Below are positions 1 through 6,869 of a DNA stretch of 20,854 nt, piece by piece. Location of the stretch: the NCBI GenBank assembly GCA_002405805.1, contig DHMN01000075.1, forward strand, positions 368 to 21,221, given 5' to 3'. This DNA comes from Cyanobacteria bacterium UBA4641. Lineage in GTDB: Bacteria > Cyanobacteriota > Vampirovibrionia > Gastranaerophilales > Gastranaerophilaceae. The notes below the pieces were generated by a model. It ran no database searches, had not been told where the DNA came from, and saw only the letters and a list, made by a program, of their open reading frames with translations. Each line of letters starts with the position of its first letter. Positions within the stretch are counted from its first letter, which is position 1. Made by a program: the position numbers and the translations under genes.

Positions 1-57
1 GCCGTTTAATGCGAACAAAATAGGTCGAGCCGCCAATAATCCAAGATGTTTCAACAT
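1..57 (-). CDS. Possible 5' end of a leftward gene, cut by the window edge
   Basis: An ATG at 57 on the minus strand opens a frame that stays open for 19 codons to the window edge. It reads as a mildly hydrophobic N-terminus (MLKHLGLLAARPILFALNG). No Shine-Dalgarno sequence stands at the right distance, and 19 codons without a stop proves little. The opposite strand also carries a 24-codon open tail ending at the TAG at 74-76, so either strand, or neither, may be coding. Product unknown. Confidence 0.2.
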   Translation of the reverse strand, partial: MLKHLGLLAARPILFALNG

Positions 58-305
58 CTCAAATTTAGCATATTAGCCTTATGTGAAATTTGTAAAATTA
101 GAGACCCTGAAACAGCTTAGCATGCGCCCACATACAAGCTCACTCGTTTCGCTCTAGCTCAACAGTGTTTTGTAAAGTTCAGAGTGAGATAATCCTTATT
201 ATTCAATTGCACTTCGTGCATTTGCCCAAAGCTGCTCCTTGAAATGGCAATATAATAACAGCATTCCAATTAGCAAAAAATATTTTGTTTGGCTATTAAT
301 GCAAT
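58..305. other. Intergenic region with decayed inverted repeat and small hairpin
   Basis: No gene is supported here. GAGACCCTGAAACA at 101-114 and GTTCAGAGTGAGAT at 177-190 form a degenerate inverted pair. They resemble the arms of the perfect CACCCTGAA hairpin at 13091-13117, so this may be an eroded copy of the same repeat. A small hairpin, TGCAC-TTC-GTGCA, lies at 208-220. A TATAAT at 251-256 and a TATTAA at 294-299 are possible -10 boxes for the next gene, but neither has a convincing -35. Confidence 0.4.
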
Positions 306-869
306 ATGCAAATTCAAAATATCAATCAAGCAAATTTTCAAGGCAAATATATTGTAAAAGGGTCTGTAAAATCAGTTGAAAAGTTTGGCAGGTTTATGCA
401 TAGTCACTATGTTGATGATACCTACGGATATGTAAATTTGCGACATCCTGACAAGTTTTGGGGCTGGGAAGAAGAAGTTCTTATCCCAAAATTTGATGAT
501 GCTCAAAAATATACCGAAAGTCTCCATGCGACAAATGACGAGGCGGATATTCTAAGAGATTATCGCAAAAATAAGTTTGAAAACAATGAAGCTCAAGAGC
601 TTAAAGACTCAAAAGATATCTATGAATATGCTGATATACTGGAAACCAGATTATTTAATCGTTTACGCGGATATTTTGTAGCAATGGCGGAAGGCGAAAA
701 TAATTTTTGCGATTTCATGATTGACAGATTTGTTGAAGGTCGCAAAATCGTCAATGAAATATTTGGAGCAGGGACTTCCAAAACAATAAAATCGATAAAT
801 GCTGATGATGCTATTGAGGCAATGTATCATGGGAATTTTGATGTTGTAAACGGTGAAATTTTAAAATAA
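306..869 (+). CDS. Hypothetical protein with N-terminal FxG tag
   Basis: This 187-residue protein is not recognised. It opens MQIQNINQANFQGK, which closely parallels the first residues of the unrelated 1956-residue protein at the far end of the window (MKIYNINPILPSFKGT). After that come an aromatic-rich stretch (residues 25-60, with FWGWEEE at about 51-57) and then a charged, largely helical remainder. There is no signal peptide, no membrane segment and no cysteine motif; a single Cys sits near residue 138. No Shine-Dalgarno sequence precedes the ATG, and a TATTAA 7 bases upstream leaves room for a leaderless transcript. The next gene converges on it. It is a real gene by length and composition, but its function is unknown. 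Confidence 0.75.
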   Translation: MQIQNINQANFQGKYIVKGSVKSVEKFGRFMHSHYVDDTYGYVNLRHPDKFWGWEEEVLIPKFDDAQKYTESLHATNDEADILRDYRKNKFENNEAQELKDSKDIYEYADILETRLFNRLRGYFVAMAEGENNFCDFMIDRFVEGRKIVNEIFGAGTSKTIKSINADDAIEAMYHGNFDVVNGEILK

Positions 870-874
870 ATCAT

Positions 875-902
875 TAAAAAAGAGACCGCATGCGCGACCT
901 CT
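875..902 (-). terminator. Rho-independent terminator of the ytxH-type operon
   Basis: Read on the minus strand, AGAGGTCGC and GCGGTCTCT pair as a 9-bp stem (two G-U pairs) around the loop GCAT at 890-893. A run of six T follows at 875-880. It lies 31 bases past the stop of the last minus-strand gene. On the plus strand no T-run follows, so it should act mainly for the leftward operon. Confidence 0.75.
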
Positions 903-932
903 CCTTAGATACATCTGATTTAGACTTAATGA

Positions 933-1247
933 CTATTCTTCATCAGAATCTTCATCATCATCGTCTTCTTCTTCGGCTTTTGCAGCTTTAGCTTCTTTTT
1001 GTTTTGCGATTAAATCTTGAAGTTTTTCTTTGATTTCTTCACCTTTTTTTTGAAGGTCAGAAACGGCATCATCTGCTTTTACTTGGATTTGTTTTGCAGT
1101 TTCGTCTGCTCTTCTTGCCATATCAGAAGCCGTATCAGCTAACAATTTTCTTGTTTCTTCGCCTGATTTAGGAGCAAGTAAAATTCCTGCAATGGCACCA
1201 ATTGCGCCACCAACAATAAAACCTGCTAAAAATCTTGATGTTGACAT
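933..1247 (-). CDS. YtxH-domain membrane-anchored protein (distal copy)
   Basis: A 104-residue protein of the YtxH family. Residues 5-24 form a glycine-rich membrane segment (GFIVGGAIGAIAGILLAP), followed by the family signature APKSGEETRK. Next comes an amphipathic helix rich in Ala, Lys and Glu, and a strongly acidic tail of Glu and Asp. The frame is open 9 codons further upstream, but I start at the ATG at 1247 because AAGGAG stands 8 bases before it. It is the last gene of a three-gene operon and has a paralogue at 1708. In Bacillus subtilis, ytxG-ytxH is a general-stress operon. The exact role of the family is unknown; an envelope-associated helical scaffold is an inference. Confidence 0.85.
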   Translation of the reverse strand: MSTSRFLAGFIVGGAIGAIAGILLAPKSGEETRKLLADTASDMARRADETAKQIQVKADDAVSDLQKKGEEIKEKLQDLIAKQKEAKAAKAEEEDDDDEDSDEE

Positions 1248-1318
1248 ATTTATTCTCCTTTTAATTAGTCTCACATAAGTATAAACCGAATTGCGCGTAT
1301 TTGCATTGCCTAAAAGTT

Positions 1319-1684
1319 CTATTTCTTTTTAATCAATGAATATACGGTCATAAAACCTTTGAAAAATCCGCCCAAAAGACTTTCTGAAAAAGCTTTAGTT
1401 TTAGTTATTGCGTTTTCAAGGCTTGATTTCATGTTTCCAACACCTTCATCTGTGCTTTGAATGATAGAATTAATAGAACGCATTGTTTCGTTCAATTCTT
1501 TCAATGTCGGTTTTAATTCGTTGTTCAAAATTAGTGAAGTTTCGTTAGCATTTTTTGTTAATGTAGACAAATCCATCAATAACTTAACTAGGAAATATCC
1601 GACAGTACCAACTACAATTGCAGTCACTACAGCTAAAAATGTTAAACCGTTGTTTAATACTATTTGTGATAATTCAATACTCAT
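1319..1684 (-). CDS. DUF948 (YtxG-like) membrane protein
   Basis: A 121-residue protein with one N-terminal membrane segment (about residues 14-36, FLAVVTAIVVGTVGYFLVKLL). A long helical region follows with heptad-like spacing (STLTKNANETSLILNNELKPTLKELNE and beyond, to about residue 95), then a lysine-rich end. This is the architecture of DUF948/YtxG proteins, which sit next to YtxH in Firmicutes. AAGGA stands about 9 bases before the ATG. It lies between two YtxH-type genes, 23 bases after the first and 71 bases before the second. Probable coiled-coil membrane protein; molecular role not known. Confidence 0.8.
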   Translation of the reverse strand: MSIELSQIVLNNGLTFLAVVTAIVVGTVGYFLVKLLMDLSTLTKNANETSLILNNELKPTLKELNETMRSINSIIQSTDEGVGNMKSSLENAITKTKAFSESLLGGFFKGFMTVYSLIKKK

Positions 1685-1707
1685 TTAAAAATCCTTTTAG
1701 TTGTAAT

Positions 1708-2034
1708 TTAGTAATCAAATTCGTTTTCGTTTTGTCCGTTTTCAGAATCTTCTAATTCTTTTGCTTTTTGCATTTTCTTAGATTTTACTGAATTGTTCAA
1801 TTTGCGGAACTGTCTTTCTAACTTATATTTCATAAGGTCAATAGATTCCATTGCTTGTTTTTTAGCATCCGCAATTTGTGGAGCATGTTTGTCGTATAGG
1901 TCGCAAACAGTGTCTTTTAGCTCCTTTCTTGATTCTTCACCGGGTTTTGGGGCAAATAGAACACCTGCGACGATACCGCCGACAACACCTGCAATAACAC
2001 CCATTGAAAACATAAATGCTTTGTTCTTACTCAT
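1708..2034 (-). CDS. YtxH-domain membrane-anchored protein (proximal copy)
   Basis: A 108-residue YtxH-family protein and first gene of the minus-strand operon. The N-terminus carries a glycine/valine-rich membrane segment (about residues 8-27, ending LFAPKPGEESRKEL, the family signature). A basic helical region (residues 40-90) and a polar, acidic end follow. GAGG lies about 11 bases before the ATG, and a good promoter sits just upstream. It differs from the distal YtxH copy mainly in its C-terminal half: basic here, acidic there. The pair may form complementary partners, but that is inference. Confidence 0.85.
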   Translation of the reverse strand: MSKNKAFMFSMGVIAGVVGGIVAGVLFAPKPGEESRKELKDTVCDLYDKHAPQIADAKKQAMESIDLMKYKLERQFRKLNNSVKSKKMQKAKELEDSENGQNENEFDY

Positions 2035-2067
2035 AGTTGTAAACCTCGTCTTTCAAATTTCTTCGTA

Positions 2068-2096
2068 ATTGTATCATGTTTTTTCATGAATTTCAA
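2068..2096 (-). promoter_or_regulatory. Sigma-70-type promoter of the ytxH/DUF948/ytxH operon
   Basis: On the minus strand TTGAAA (2096-2091) and TACAAT (2073-2068) are separated by exactly 17 bases. The predicted transcript starts near 2060, about 25 bases before the first ATG. The boxes match a housekeeping sigma factor, not a Bacillus SigB-type promoter. Confidence 0.7.
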
Positions 2097-2209
2097 TATT
2101 AATCTTGGGAATGTCCGTGTGAGCAGGGTTACGGAAGGCAGGATGACTGGAAAGCAAGAGGGCAAGGCAGAAATAATTCCCCATGCAAAAATTTCCACAA
2201 TTTAACCTA
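2097..2209. other. Intergenic block of raised GC between divergent genes
   Basis: Bases about 2107-2180 are clearly richer in G than the surroundings and carry a hairpin with stem TCCGT (2114-2118) / ACGGA (2131-2135). I could not match it to the M-box, cobalamin riboswitch, SRP RNA or RNase P RNA from memory. It lies upstream of the likely corA promoter, so it is not a corA leader. It may be a remnant or an unknown small RNA. Confidence 0.3.
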
Positions 2210-2238
2210 TTGCACTTTGGGTCAATGTGTAGTTTAAT
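2210..2238 (+). promoter_or_regulatory. Possible promoter of corA
   Basis: TTGCAC (2210-2215) and TTTAAT (2233-2238) stand 17 bases apart, ending 32 bases before the corA ATG. The -10 matches consensus at 5 of 6 bases, but the -35 at only 3 of 6. A weak candidate. Confidence 0.35.
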
Positions 2239-2270
2239 TTAATAAGTCAGGCTAATTAGGAATAGTAGTT

Positions 2271-3224
2271 ATGTTAGAAATCACAAAAACCTTGGACAAC
2301 GGTTCACTTCAAAAATTAAACTTAAATGAGGCTGTCTCAGGCTCGTGGTTTAACCTGATTAATCCGACTAGAGAAGAAATTCAACAGGTTTCTTTGGTTT
2401 TAGGTTTGGACGAAAGCTTTTTGAACAACTCGTTAGACGCGGATGAGTTGTCACGTATGGACTTTGAAGATGGCAATCTTTTGGTCATCACAAATGTTCC
2501 TGTGATGGACGATGAAGGAAATTTTGATACATTGCCGCTAGGTTTGATTTTCACACCTGAAAGCATAATTACCGTATGTTCTCACGAAAATAAAATTATC
2601 AATTCATTCAACGCAGATACTGCAAAATTCTTTGACACTCGACACAAAGCGAATTTCATGTTGAATATATTGTTCCGTGCTGCAAAATTTTATTTGAGAT
2701 ACTTGAATATAATCAACAAACAAACTGAAAGTATTGAAGATTCACTTAGAAAAACCACTAATAACAAGGCTTTGTTCCAATTGATGGAGATTCAGAAATC
2801 TTTGGTTTACTTCACTACCGCTCTAAAAGATAATCAATTGGTACTTCAAAAACTTTTGAGAATGGTTAATGCGCCGTCATTGCAAAGTATTTTGAAATTT
2901 ACAGAAGACGACATTGATATGTTGGAAGACGTAATTATTGAAAATAAACAGGCTGCCGAGATGGTTGAAATGCACAGAACAATTCTTGAAAGCATGATGG
3001 ATTGTATGGCATCAATCATTAACAACAACTTGAACCTTGTGATGAAATTCTTGGCAGCAATCACAATTATCATGTCTATCCCTACTATGATTGGTAGTTT
3101 CTGGGGTATGAATGTTCCTATGCCGTTTGGACACAACCATTTCGGATTTTTGATTGTAATTACAATTTCTGTTGTTGCAACTTGCATTGTTGCAGTATTT
3201 TTCAACCGAAAAGGTATGATGTAA
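2271..3224 (+). CDS. corA: CorA-family magnesium/divalent cation transporter
   Basis: A 317-residue inner-membrane channel that lets Mg2+ (and perhaps Co2+ or Ni2+) into the cell as a pentamer. The diagnostic GMN motif is at residues 279-281 (WGMNVP), right after the first membrane helix (about 258-277). A second helix (about 291-311) precedes a short basic end, FNRKGMM. The N-terminal 240 residues form the cytoplasmic domain with long helices, and an acidic stretch (DEDDIDMLEDV-like, around 205-215) sits where regulatory Mg2+ sites are found in the family. Length is normal. AGGA lies about 11 bases before the ATG. The following exporter gene starts 4 bases after the stop, so the two are co-transcribed. 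Confidence 0.93.
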   Translation: MLEITKTLDNGSLQKLNLNEAVSGSWFNLINPTREEIQQVSLVLGLDESFLNNSLDADELSRMDFEDGNLLVITNVPVMDDEGNFDTLPLGLIFTPESIITVCSHENKIINSFNADTAKFFDTRHKANFMLNILFRAAKFYLRYLNIINKQTESIEDSLRKTTNNKALFQLMEIQKSLVYFTTALKDNQLVLQKLLRMVNAPSLQSILKFTEDDIDMLEDVIIENKQAAEMVEMHRTILESMMDCMASIINNNLNLVMKFLAAITIIMSIPTMIGSFWGMNVPMPFGHNHFGFLIVITISVVATCIVAVFFNRKGMM

Positions 3225-3228
3225 GCTT

Positions 3229-4083
3229 ATGTTTGCAACGGTTGCAGCTCTTGGGGTAAGGATATTTTCTAACCCAATAGCCAATTTAGTGCAAAAAATA
3301 TTGTCAGAAAAACATTCTGCAATTTTGATTAACTTATATTCATACGCACTTTTGAGTTTATTTTGTTTAGTGCCTGCCTTATCTAACGACTGGTCAGGAT
3401 ATGGAATTTCGTATTGGTTGTACGCATCTTTGGCAGGTGTTTTGTGCACTTTAGGGTCTGTTTGTTTAATAAAAGCGCTCCAATGTGGCGAAATGTCTGT
3501 GTTAGGTCCTGTTAATTCGTACAAATGTATTGTGGGGCTTATCTTAGGTGGGGTGATACTAGGTGAAATTCCTAGTCTGTTGGCACTTTTAGGGGTTGTA
3601 CTCATTATCTTTGGAAGTTGGTATATTTTTGATACCGCAGATGGAGGTTTTAAACCCTCTCTACTATTGAGAAAAGATATAATGCTAAGGTTTTGCGCAT
3701 TATTTTTTTCAGGGTGCGAAGCAGTAGTGCTAAAAAAGATAATTTTGATGTCTTCAATAATGGAGTCGTTTATCCTTTGGTGCTTTATGGGACTTGTGTT
3801 TTCGGCGGTTTTGTTATGTTGTTTCAGACGCAAATTTGAGCTGCTAAAACTCAAAGAATTTTCCCTAACTGCAATAATTGCATTAATGCTTGGTTTAATG
3901 CAATATTCGACAAATTTTGTGTTTGAACGAATGAATGTCGGTTTAGCACTTGCGCTATTTCAGTTGTCGACTATTGTTTCTGTAGTTTTTGGGTACAAAG
4001 TTTTCCATGAAAATGAATTTTGGAAAAAGATTTTAGGTTCAGTTATTATGATTGTCGGCAGTTGCTTGATTTTGTTGAAGTAA
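3229..4083 (+). CDS. EamA/DMT-superfamily transporter
   Basis: A 284-residue, very hydrophobic protein with about ten membrane helices in two halves, as in drug/metabolite transporters. Landmarks are YWLYASLAGVLCTLGSVCLIKAL (first half) and the EamA-like VLGPVNSYKCIVGLILGGVILGEIPS, with the conserved E before the next helix. A matching second-half stretch, GLALALFQLSTIVSVVFGYKVFHENE, shows the same logic. The substrate cannot be read from sequence. The start 4 bases after the corA stop lacks a strong ribosome site (AAAGG about 14 bases away), which suggests translational coupling. No terminator is visible after it. Confidence 0.85.
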   Translation: MFATVAALGVRIFSNPIANLVQKILSEKHSAILINLYSYALLSLFCLVPALSNDWSGYGISYWLYASLAGVLCTLGSVCLIKALQCGEMSVLGPVNSYKCIVGLILGGVILGEIPSLLALLGVVLIIFGSWYIFDTADGGFKPSLLLRKDIMLRFCALFFSGCEAVVLKKIILMSSIMESFILWCFMGLVFSAVLLCCFRRKFELLKLKEFSLTAIIALMLGLMQYSTNFVFERMNVGLALALFQLSTIVSVVFGYKVFHENEFWKKILGSVIMIVGSCLILLK

Positions 4084-4097
4084 TTCGGCAGTGAATC

Positions 4098-4126
4098 TTG
4101 ACAGGTGTAGTATAATCTGCTATAAT
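4098..4126 (+). promoter_or_regulatory. Perfect-consensus sigma-70 promoter with doubled -10 box
   Basis: TTGACA (4098-4103) and TATAAT (4121-4126) are separated by exactly 17 bases, matching consensus at every position. A second TATAAT at 4111-4116 lies in the spacer. Predicted initiation near 4133 falls at the edge of the TAGGAG ribosome site (4132-4137), so the leader would be only about 15 bases long. Confidence 0.85.
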
Positions 4127-4147
4127 CTTAGTAGGAGTGTATAGTAT

Positions 4148-4501
4148 ATGATAAATACGATGGCGAAACAGGATTTAATTGCGCGAAATTATAATCATAT
4201 TTATGCGCATGAAATGGCTCATAAAGCGGCTGGCGGACAGTTTGCCGGTGCGATTTCGATTGAGCGAAACGCAGAAGGCATTCCTGTTTCAGGGCATGTT
4301 CCAATCAGAATGCCTGTTTTGAACAAATCAAATCCGCAACAGACAATTGACCATGCCAATACTGTAATCAGAGCGGCAATGGCACCATCTGACCCATCAG
4401 GACAGGATTACAAAGTTGCAAATCAAGCCTCTCAAATAAAAATGCAGGCAATGGCATTAAAATCAAAACATCAAGGGAATAGGCTTGATATTCAAGGATA
4501 G
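4148..4501 (+). CDS. Minimal SprA-related putative zinc metalloprotease
   Basis: A 117-residue protein matching the catalytic core of the SprA-related / 'putative metalloprotease CJM1_0395' family. The zinc-binding HExxH is HEMAH at residues 21-25, followed by the family's AAGGQFAG. Further on are a GHVPI segment and the conserved helix region with ALAP-like AMAPSDPSGQDYKVANQAS. Family members I know of are usually longer, with extra N-terminal sequence; here essentially only the core remains. There is no signal peptide. AGGAG stands 10 bases before the ATG at 4148; a second in-frame ATG at 4160 is possible. Its own very strong promoter suggests high expression. The substrate is unknown. Confidence 0.8.
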   Translation: MINTMAKQDLIARNYNHIYAHEMAHKAAGGQFAGAISIERNAEGIPVSGHVPIRMPVLNKSNPQQTIDHANTVIRAAMAPSDPSGQDYKVANQASQIKMQAMALKSKHQGNRLDIQG

Positions 4502-4554
4502 TTTTAGAAAATTTCCTACTTAAACATCATATTCCATCGCATGTTTTAGAAAAT
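4501..4554. repeat. 12-bp direct repeat at a convergent gene junction
   Basis: GTTTTAGAAAAT occurs at 4501-4512 and again at 4543-4554, a period of 42 bases. The second copy lies in the 3' end of the aldo/keto reductase gene. It probably reflects a small duplication, or chance in AT-rich DNA. No hairpin terminator is visible between the two converging genes. Confidence 0.4.
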
Positions 4555-5392
4555 CTTTCACAATTACTCCTGTATTTCTTGGTATAAAACAGGTTTTACC
4601 TGTATCTAAATTGGCAATATTTTTCATTTCATCTTGCGTAATTGCAAAGTCAAAAATATCCAAATTTTCCTTTATTCTAACAGGATTTGAAGATTTTACA
4701 ATAGGTACAATTCCTCGTTGAATCAACCAACGGAGTACGATTTGAGCAACCGTTTTGTTATGGTTTTGAGCAATTTGCAACAAGATTTCATTTTCAAAAA
4801 GCCTTGATTGCCCTGCGGCGAGTGGTGACCAAGCTTGCATTAAAATATTTTCACTATCTAAGTATTTCTTTTCGTCTTCTCGTTGGAAAAATGTGTTACA
4901 CTCTACTAAATTTACCATTGGCTTTATTTTATTAAAGAAAATAAAATCAGCAGTTCTATCTTGTGTAAAGTTATCAATTCCAATTGCACGAATTTTTCCG
5001 GCTTCATAAAATTCTTCTAATGCTCTCCAAGCACCATAATAATCGTTATACGGTTGGTGAATTAAATATAAATCCAAATAATCTAATCCTAATTTAGACA
5101 TGGATTTTTCAAATCCTCTTTTTGCTCCCACATAACTCGTATCAGTTATCCATAATTTGGTTGTAATAAACAATTCATCACGAGGTATTCCGCAATTCTT
5201 GATAGCACGGCCTACAGCTTCTTCGTTTTTATAAGCTGCTGCAGTATCAATTAACCTGTACCCAGCTTTAATTGCTTCTATCGTTGCTTTTTCGCATTCT
5301 TCTAAATTCTCCATACGGAATACACCAAATCCTATTGGTGGAATTTCAACTCCATTATTTAACTTAATTTTAGAGTTTAAGTTTGTTATCAT
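4520..5392 (-). CDS. Aldo/keto reductase
   Basis: A 290-residue NADPH-dependent carbonyl reductase of the AKR superfamily with a TIM-barrel fold, probably cytoplasmic. The catalytic tetrad is complete: Asp49 (RLIDTAAAY), Tyr54, Lys79 (TTKLW) and His112 (LIHQP). The C-terminal cofactor region reads VPIVKSSNPVRIKENLDIF. An upstream extension is open, but I start at the ATG at 5392 because AAAGGAGG stands about 7 bases before it. The ATG overlaps the stop of the upstream MATE gene (ATGA), so the two are translationally coupled. With the divergent LysR gene, the context suggests detoxification of, or response to, a reactive or toxic compound. The substrate is unknown. Confidence 0.93.
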   Translation of the reverse strand: MITNLNSKIKLNNGVEIPPIGFGVFRMENLEECEKATIEAIKAGYRLIDTAAAYKNEEAVGRAIKNCGIPRDELFITTKLWITDTSYVGAKRGFEKSMSKLGLDYLDLYLIHQPYNDYYGAWRALEEFYEAGKIRAIGIDNFTQDRTADFIFFNKIKPMVNLVECNTFFQREDEKKYLDSENILMQAWSPLAAGQSRLFENEILLQIAQNHNKTVAQIVLRWLIQRGIVPIVKSSNPVRIKENLDIFDFAITQDEMKNIANLDTGKTCFIPRNTGVIVKDFLKHAMEYDV

Positions 5393-6777
5393 GCCAGAGC
5401 CTCCTTTGGTTTCAACCATTTAACTTTTATTGTATAAATAATCATCAATATCATACCTATTGTCCAAGATGTGGGATACAAAATATATAAACTTTCAATT
5501 GTTCCAAATATTGGATAAATAAATTTTACCCACAAAATTCTAAATAAACACATTGAAATGAGCAAGATAACCATAGGAGGAATACTTTTTCCAACTCCTC
5601 TCACAGCACCCGCCAAACTATATAAAATTCCAATAGTTACATAATATGGACATAAGTACAATACAGCCAATTTTCCACTAGCAATAACTGCACTGTCACT
5701 AGTAAATAAGCTTACAAAAAACTCTGCAAATCCAACAATGATAGCACCAATTACAATTGAATAAATCGAAGTCATTAAAATTGTAACCCACATACCCTTT
5801 TTTACTCTATCAAGATTTCCAGAACCATAATTCTGACCGACAAAAGTTGTAGCAGCCATACTAAAACTAATTATTGGTAAAATAATAAATCCGTCTAATT
5901 TCAAACAAATTCCAAAACCAGCCATTATTATTGCTCCAAAACTATTTATTACAGTTTGAACAATAACATTTGATAATGAGATTACCATATTTTGAATTCC
6001 TATTGGAAAACTTATTTTATTAATGTCTGATGTAAAATGCTTATAACAATTTATATCCCTTAACTTTACTCTATATGATGCCGGTTTTTTTATTAAATAG
6101 TTAAGAGTTAATATTGCTGATACAAATTGACTTATCACTGTTGCAATTGCTGCTCCCTCAACTCCAAATTTAAAGCCTACAACAAAAATCACGTCAAGAA
6201 AAATATTGATTACAGAAGCATAAGCAAGGTATATTAAGGAACGTTTAGAATTTCCGGAAGCGTTTAATATACCTGTTGTCATATTATAAATGACATTAAA
6301 AACAAGTCCTCCGAAAAATATTTGTAAATATGTGATAGATTCTGGCAAAACATCTTGTGGTACTTTCATTATGAGTAATAATGGTTTAGTTAAAAATATT
6401 CCGCCTATTGTTAAAATCAAACCTAAAATTAATGCAATAGCAAGGGAAGCATGAACAGCATCATGAGTCCCTTTTCTATCTTTTGCACCAAGATATTGAG
6501 AAATTATAACTCCCGCACCAACAGATGTTCCTTGACTAAATGCAATTAAAAGATTAATTAATGGTGTACTTGAACCAACCGCGGCCAATGCGTTACTGCC
6601 AATAAAATTTCCCACAATAATTGAATCTACAGTATTATAAAATTGTTGCAAAAAATTTCCAATTATCAAAGGTACAGCAAAAAGAAATATTTGTTGTGTA
6701 ATATTTCCCTCTGTCATTAGTTCATTTTTACGACATAACTGTTTTATCATCTTATTCGTATTATAAAACATTTTCAT
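5389..6777 (-). CDS. MATE-family multidrug/Na+ (H+) antiporter
   Basis: A 462-residue polytopic membrane protein with about 12 helices. The opening is typical of MATE exporters: MTEGNITQQIFLFAVPLIIG, then FLQQFYNTVDSIIVGNFIG and the ALAAVGSS motif. The second half repeats the pattern (LDGFIILPIISFSMAATTFVGQNYGSG). It exports cationic drugs or metabolites using ion gradients. The start is uncertain. The frame opens with TTG at 6789, ATGs follow at 6777 and 6771, and a later Met begins the conserved MTEGNI. None has a clear Shine-Dalgarno sequence; I chose 6777. It is the first gene of the MATE-AKR operon and diverges from a LysR regulator. Confidence 0.88.
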   Translation of the reverse strand: MKMFYNTNKMIKQLCRKNELMTEGNITQQIFLFAVPLIIGNFLQQFYNTVDSIIVGNFIGSNALAAVGSSTPLINLLIAFSQGTSVGAGVIISQYLGAKDRKGTHDAVHASLAIALILGLILTIGGIFLTKPLLLIMKVPQDVLPESITYLQIFFGGLVFNVIYNMTTGILNASGNSKRSLIYLAYASVINIFLDVIFVVGFKFGVEGAAIATVISQFVSAILTLNYLIKKPASYRVKLRDINCYKHFTSDINKISFPIGIQNMVISLSNVIVQTVINSFGAIIMAGFGICLKLDGFIILPIISFSMAATTFVGQNYGSGNLDRVKKGMWVTILMTSIYSIVIGAIIVGFAEFFVSLFTSDSAVIASGKLAVLYLCPYYVTIGILYSLAGAVRGVGKSIPPMVILLISMCLFRILWVKFIYPIFGTIESLYILYPTSWTIGMILMIIYTIKVKWLKPKEALA

Positions 6778-6800
6778 AACAATAACCAATATAAATAATC

Positions 6801-6844
6801 TATGGTTTACTATAACTTGAAAGAATGATAATTTTTGCTATAAT
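6801..6844 (+). promoter_or_regulatory. lysR-type promoter with possible LTTR operator
   Basis: TTGAAA (6817-6822) and TATAAT (6839-6844), 16 bases apart, form a good promoter for the regulator. Its start would fall about 20 bases before the ATG at 6870. Just upstream, TATGGTTTACTATA (6801-6814) is an imperfect dyad containing a T-N11-A spacing, the usual form of a LysR-family binding site between divergent genes. The dyad assignment is weak. Confidence 0.5.
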
Positions 6845-6869
6845 TTAGACATTAGAAGTTAGGTATATT

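Noticed and set aside
2107..2190. Mg2+-sensing M-box, cobalamin riboswitch, SRP RNA or RNase P RNA upstream of corA
   Set aside because: GGAAGG and GGGAAT fragments recall such RNAs, but the expected conserved loops and pairings are absent, and the block is upstream of the likely corA promoter.
3012..3854. 280-codon open frame on the minus strand across corA and the EamA gene
   Set aside because: It lies antisense to two well-supported genes, has no ribosome site and encodes a low-complexity, Ser/Asn/His-rich sequence without domain features.
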